Assembly: GCF_014805685.1 (NCBI RefSeq)
Contig: NC_060906.1
Location: 9,582,346 to 9,646,345 of the forward strand
Direction: 5' to 3'
Source of the DNA: Silurus meridionalis
Lineage: Eukaryota; Chordata; Actinopteri; Siluriformes; Siluridae
Length of the DNA stretch: 64,000 bases
A program made the translations under genes and the position numbers. The notes beneath the pieces are model-generated. The model had not been told where the DNA came from and did no database searches. It saw only the letters and a program-made list of their open reading frames with translations. Position 1 is the stretch's first letter. Each line of letters opens with the position of its first letter. This document shows positions 42,229 to 64,000 of the stretch, in pieces.

Positions 42229-43060
42229 ACAGTACTGTGCAAAGGTTCTAGGCAGGTGTGAAAAAAATGCTGTAAAGTAAGAACAGGCTCAATAATGGTG
42301 AGATCAGGACTCTTTGTTCTTCTGTACGCTGAAGATAGTTCTTAATAACATTGGCTGTATGTTTGGCATTATTGTCCTGCTGCAGAATAAATTTGAGCCC
42401 ATTCAGACTCCTCAATGGTAGTATTACATGACGGATAAGTATCTGCCTCTATTTCTCAGCATTGTGGACACCATTAATCCTGACCAAACCTCCAAAAATC
42501 CATTTACAGAAATTAAGCCTCAAGCTTGTAGGAAACCTCCACCATGCTTCTCTGTTCCAGCCCTTCAACAAACCACTTGCTTCCTGTTACAGCCAAAAAT
42601 TTGCCTACAGCACCTGCTGCCATTTCCCTGTAACACAGTTACAATGTTTTTGTGCATAATTTAATCACTCAGTCTTGTTAGTGGTATTTCTTTTTGGTCG
42701 CAATTCTTCCATATACACCACTTCATGAAAACGTCTCCAACAATAAATGGGTGAACCTGTGTCCATCTGGTTTACGGCAGTTCTTTGCTGATGGCACTGC
42801 TGGATATCTTCCGATGTCAAAGGTTAAGGAAGATTGATATGTCTTTCATTTGCTGCATCTAGGGTCCAGCAAATCTCGAAAACCTTAGTCTGCTTTGAAG
42901 TCTGTGTGTAAGTGTGTGAGTGTGTGTATGTGCGTGGGTGTGTGACAATTAGCACTTTTACTTAACACTTTTATCAATTATACTTTGGTATAATTAATAA
43001 AGACACCAAATATTGACACTTGATTTGGATTTCTCTTCTATTCGCCCATTTTGCATTTTG
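42229..43060 (-). mobile_element. Tc1-like transposon, internally deleted, between CYP2-D and E
   Basis: Starts CAGTACTGTGCAAAGGTTCT and carries antisense transposase sequence (TGTCCTGCTGCAGAATAAAT, GAAACCTCCACCATGCTTCT, GCAGTTCTTTGCTGATGGCA), ending near GCCCATTTTGCATTTTGCTC. Internal deletions and stops are obvious. Confidence 0.7.
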
Positions 43061-43194
43061 CTCAATCTATGTATAAAAAGTAATTTGCTTTTTGCAGCAT
43101 TGTAATAAAAGATTATTTTAATAATTATATTTTAGAGGAGAATGTTATATAACACAAGCTGTATGTTCTACGTATGTCTTACTCTAGAAATATT

Positions 43195-43534
43195 TACAGT
43201 CCTGTGGGTTTATCAATGTGATCTTTTTAATGATGTGATCAATAACAAAATATTAAATAATTGTGGTTGAACTAAAGCTTTTGTGTTTAAAAGGGAATGT
43301 AGAATTCAGTGGGAAAAACAGCACTGGAATTTGTTTCCTCTGGAGCAGAACATAAATAACTCACAGGGGCCTCTGTGTTACTTGGAGACCACAAGATTAT
43401 ATCAACATGAACTTTGTTGCACTCAAACCCTCTGCACAGATGTAGACATGTTAGTTTGAGATACACTAAAGAACTACCCAAACTCATAGAGCTCTAAGTT
43501 ACACCAACTGATCTATCCTCAGGCCAGTATAGCT
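43195..43534 (+). promoter_or_regulatory. Putative promoter/5' UTR of CYP2-E, conserved upstream block
   Basis: Immediately precedes the E start codon and is collinear with 38630-39099, 23735-24185 and part of 17533-17790. It stays recognisable while the surrounding spacers diverge. That may reflect shared descent rather than selection. No specific factor site is claimed. Confidence 0.5.
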
Positions 43535-58511
<14,977 letters not shown>

Positions 58512-58872
58512 AACCAGAAGAAAAGCAGGTTCAGGGATTAATATAGGGGTTAAAATCGAACTTTACTTCTATTCCAAATGCAAAGCTCCTGTAATGCTAT
58601 TTACTTTTGTTGTAAAAGTGTTTGATTAAACAGAGAAATTGGCTTATAGATAGTTGTCTTGCACACAAAGCTAAATTCTTAATAATGATTCAAATGTTTA
58701 CAAATGTAACATAATGTATCACAAATATCTTTTGGGATTTCTTTAATCATGAAGCTGATAACAAGCTCGTAAATGGAATTAGGATTGATAGTGTAGAGGA
58801 AGAGCTACAATATTTGTAGTATTGATTATTTCTGGCTGCTGATTGGTTGTTAAGAATATTTTGAGCTTAATA

Positions 58873-58878
<6 letters not shown>

Positions 58879-58938
<60 letters not shown>
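58879..58938. repeat. (AT)n microsatellite
   Basis: A pure AT run in the spacer after CYP2-E. 58940-59320 shows nothing nameable. Confidence 0.95.
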
Positions 58939-58942
<4 letters not shown>

Positions 58943-59329
58943 GACGCTATTTGATTGCGAGGGTCAAATTGTGACGTCTAGAAGACGCATCCAACAGACA
59001 AACTCCTGTAGCTCAAACTGCTAATAAAGTTCATGCTGTTAATGTTTGACTGGTTAGAACTGTTTAGGCAGCAAATAGGGACCAACACAATATTATAATG
59101 TTATAATTTCACAATGCTATAAATGTTAAGCCTGATGGTGGCCATAAAGCTACCTGATTGGTGTAAACACACATTTTCTCTCCCATTCATGATAAACTTG
59201 TATTAACAGATCTGTTATTAATAATGCTATTGAACTTTGAAAGCATTAAAATGTTCTTTGTGCTGTATCTTTTTGGTACATAATGGCCTTTTTCTGTTAA
59301 AAGCATTCTATCTTTAAAATAAACAAAAG

Positions 59330-59805
59330 TATTGAGACACCTGACGTTTCAAGCCGTATGTGTTTTTTTCCCAATTATAATGTACACAAGTTCGAAGGCA
59401 CACAATTGTATAAAGTGTCTTTGTATGTTGTAGCATTAAATGTTCCCTTTTCTTGAGCTAAGAATCACAAAAAACAGCTCCATAAGGATATAGTGTACAT
59501 GGGTTGGAGTAGAAGATCTTGAGTGGCCTGCTATTGAGCTCTGACCTCAACTTTACTGAAGATCTTTGGGATAAATTGGAATGATGACTGCACTCCAGAC
59601 TACACCTCACCTACATCAGTACCTGAGTTTTCTAACATCCTTGTGTCAGAATGATCACAAATCTCCACATGCACGCGCCAAAATCTAGTAGAACATCTTC
59701 CCAGAAGAGTGGAGGTTATTATAACAACAAATGGGGGCTGAATGTGGAATATGATTTTCAAAAAGCACATATACATTTTATGGTCTACAAACTTTTGTCT
59801 GTTCA
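59330..59805. mobile_element. Tc1/mariner remnant between CYP2-E and hook1
   Basis: Contains GAGTGGCCTGCTATTGAGCT, CTGACCTCAACTTTACTGAA, AGAAGAGTGGAGGTTATTAT and an end of GGTCTACAAACTTTTGTC. The same family as 56400-56770; decayed. Confidence 0.6.
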
Positions 59806-60159
59806 ATGTATAGAAACCTGCCAGACTTTTGGTACTTCCTGTTTTGGAAAGGCAAAACCAGGTGCTTTGTTTCTTGTGTATATTCAAATGCCACAAATTA
59901 TATATTTACCATTAAGCAGGAAATATGCTCATGCATACTGTTTTATGACATGACATTTTTTAATTGTATATTTAATATTTCGAGATGTATTTATACATAT
60001 ACTATATATTATACACCAGATAATATATTATAGTTATATATAAATACTCTTATGTAAACAACCATCTTCTTAATAAATAATAATAAAAACCGATAGATAA
60101 TCATTTATATATATATTTATTTATAAATTAGATTCAGTAATATTAATAAAACAAACAAC

Positions 60160-61830
<1,671 letters not shown>

Positions 61831-63433
61831 TCACTTGGAGGAGCCGGCAGGCACGTTGATGGACATGGTGCGCCGTGCGTTGGTCACCTGACGTTGCTGG
61901 GCCAGGAACGACTGGCCAGGTGGCACCAGAGAATTCGCGCAGCCGCTCAGACGAGATTCGATCGCCAGCTTATGAAAATTCAGGCTCTGTGCAGCAAGCG
62001 TTAGACAGAAAGACGTTGATTTCAAACACGTGCATGAATTCCCAATATTTACACGCAGATTGAATCCTCTTTACCTTATTGTACCATGCAGTCACAATTA
62101 GTTTCTCCTCGTACTCTCTCAGCTTAGCCTGCTCACACTCTCTCTGCGGGAAAAAAAAGAATGGGAGTTACACACAGACAGAAGCAAAAATCGAAAACGA
62201 AGAAAATGTAATTATCTGTACTTTACTAAAGAATTTTCTTTTGGGGAGACTTTTACTCAACTTCAAAAGTCAAATATCATTTTACTCATTTACATTTTGG
62301 GAAATCAGTCGTTCCGTTTTTTTTTGAGCGAATAAAAACTTAACTGGTCAAACACGCAGCAAGCCACCAATCAGGATCGAGCGCACGCTCTGTTTTGAAC
62401 TTCTGATTGGCGCTTGGTGGCATCTACTTATCACCAACATACAGTTCAGCATCAGTTCAACAGCTAACAACAGAAAATTCCTGACTTGAATTTGTCACAA
62501 CCACGATGGCCTTTTCTGTGCGATTTTTTTGAAGAAGGTTTTGGGCTCATGATAATTTAAATAAAAATCAATCAATGTTTGAGTCATTAATATCATTCTA
62601 TTAATAGGTCAGTGTGCGGAGAGTAACATTAGTCTTTTTACATGAATTGAGTTTATTAAGTAAAGAGTTTTGTGACAAAAATGATAAAAGGAACATTATA
62701 TTCATAATAAATCATGTCCTTTGGATACTTAGTATATTTAAAGGCAAATACTTTTGTATTTTTACTCAAGTTTAAAGGGAGCATTTTACCTTGTGTTTCT
62801 CTATTTTAACGCGACTACATGGTTTGTGTACTGATTTAGAAGGATATTTTTAAAGGAACATGGATGGCCAAACTGTTATAGTTACATAAGATATTTTTTC
62901 CCCATTTATTGTAATCATCTCTTGGATTGTACATTGCTTATCAACAAATTTTCCTACACTTTCACTAATAGTTAAGGCAAAAAAAAAAGCTGCTTTTCTG
63001 TGGAGGTAAACTTTAAGACACAGCTTTACCTCTGACTTGGACTGACACAGTGCTGACATTGGAGAATCAGTCCATTAAATGGGTAAAAGGGATATTCAAA
63101 AAGGGATGTATTATACATTTCTAATAAGAAAACTAAATGAGGAGCCTGGGAATTAATGATTACTATTGAAATTATAACATCGTAAAACTAGGCTATTAAT
63201 ATAAATCGGTCAGCGCGTCTTTTAGAGTCATGCTGTTCTAGGAAATGAATCAAAACCCCCGCTGACCAATAAGAATCCATAATGCAACAGCAGAATAATA
63301 AATGGGGTATAATTTAGACCTCTAGAGTAATTATTCTCTTCTCCTTCTCAGACAACTGGTTCTTCAGGGACTGAATTTCAGCTGAGGCTGGGTTCAGTTT
63401 TGGGTCCAGTGCTCGGATCACCTGTCAAACACA

Positions 63434-63471
<38 letters not shown>

Positions 63472-64000
63472 TTAGTAACGTGGTGTTTGGTAACAAAGGA
63501 CCTACTCTGCATCAGCAACACTGACTCAATGACAAATAAGTAATTCATAAGAAGACACCCGATGGCCCCCTCATTCATACAGTAGCAACTCGTTTCTAAC
63601 TAATAAATCATGATCCTACTAAACTGCTATTTCAATTAGGGTACAATATTCAATAATCAAATATTTATCAATTACTGAATGCCTATTTGGAAGCTGGCGG
63701 TCTGCACGTTTCTTACCCTCACCACCTTCTTCCATATGGATCAGTTTTCTGTTCTGATCTCAACAAGTCTGGGTGAACTACCAAGTAGGCACCAATCAGA
63801 GGCCACATTTTTATGTAGACGTCTTACAAAGTATTTTACAGTATTTTAAAACTACAAAAATACAAAACACGTATTTTGTATACAACATATGAAGCCATTT
63901 TCATCAACCTTTCCAAATACAAAATCCTATTTTCTATATGAAATACATGCATCATAAATACTGCTCATCCCTGGGCCTACTCACATTGCGTGCTTTCTCC
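61831..64000 (-). CDS. hook1: hook1, last four coding exons (dynein-cargo adaptor), 5' part outside window
   Basis: Minus-strand exons: 63985-64000 (partial, EKARN), 63320-63421 (VIRALDPKLNP to KRIITLE), 62075-62143 (RECEQAKLREYEEKLIVTAW then YNK) and 61831-61986 (SLNFHKLAIESRLS, PGQSFLAQQRQVTNARR, ending PAGSSK-stop). All join in phase 0 with AG acceptors and GT donors. The residues match the conserved end of HOOK proteins, and the tail SFLAQQRQ..NARR is characteristic of HOOK1. HOOK proteins link dynein/dynactin to endosomal and ciliary cargo through this C-terminal region. HOOK1 adjoins CYP2J2 in mammals, which supports both this call and the identity of the CYP2 array. Convergent with CYP2-E. 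Confidence 0.93.
62210..62800. mobile_element. hAT-like element in hook1 intron, inverted relative to 18640-19243
   Basis: Contains CTTCTGATTGGCGCTTGGTGG, the reverse of the CACCAAGCGCCAATCA core at 19008, plus GAGCGCACGCTC and TAATAGGTCAGTGTG. It sits between the two hook1 exons at 62143 and 63320; the rest of that intron shows nothing nameable. Confidence 0.55.
63428..63470. repeat. (CA)n microsatellite at hook1 splice acceptor
   Basis: A CA run immediately upstream (on the minus strand, a GT run) of the GACAG acceptor of the 102-bp hook1 exon. Confidence 0.9.

Overview
This is vertebrate DNA, and the gene content points to a teleost fish: split genes with GT/GC-AG introns, a finTRIM-like gene, a tandem cytochrome P450 family 2 (CYP2) array beside hook1, and very dense fish-type repeats (Tc1-like, hAT-like, Tigger-like, RTE-like LINEs, tRNA-derived SINEs, long AT and GT runs). 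The repeat families resemble those of otophysan fishes such as catfish, but that is a weak inference. There is no operon structure, CRISPR array or prokaryotic feature.

Layout. (1) 1-12600: two tandem tripartite-motif genes on the plus strand. Only the last two exons of the first (PRY/SPRY) lie in the window. The second is a complete six-exon RING/B-box/coiled-coil/SPRY gene of 576 codons. (2) 12.6-16.2 kb: repeats, including a Tigger-like element nested inside a hAT-like element. (3) 16.3-58.5 kb: five plus-strand CYP2 units, called A to E here. A (16301-22581) and E (43535-58511) have nine intact exons and encode 492 residues each. B (24559-29364) has a frameshift in exon 1 and lost a codon in the heme-binding motif. 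C (31238-37707) has a 4-bp deletion in exon 3 and a 3-kb Ty3/gypsy-type element in intron 2. D (39438-42016) is a fossil with exons 3, 4 and 6 gone. E belongs to a different CYP2 lineage, and its 11.3-kb intron 3 is packed with repeats: a 2-kb tandem duplication and a satellite whose monomers look like tRNA. (4) 61.8-64.0 kb: the last four coding exons of hook1 on the minus strand. CYP2J next to HOOK1 is a known vertebrate arrangement, so the array is probably the fish counterpart of the mammalian CYP2J locus.

The TRIM gene is probably an E3 ubiquitin ligase. The CYP2 enzymes are ER-bound monooxygenases of fatty acids or xenobiotics. hook1 encodes a dynein-cargo adaptor. These functions are unrelated and the genes are simply neighbours. 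I see no evidence of a new biological system. The most unusual signals are decayed E-type first exons upstream of the A-D-type units, with a shared promoter-like block that also occurs inside intron 2 of A; a GC splice donor shared by A-D; and tandemly amplified tRNA-like monomers. Exon boundaries were read by eye from splice signals, reading frame and comparison among copies; no searches were run.
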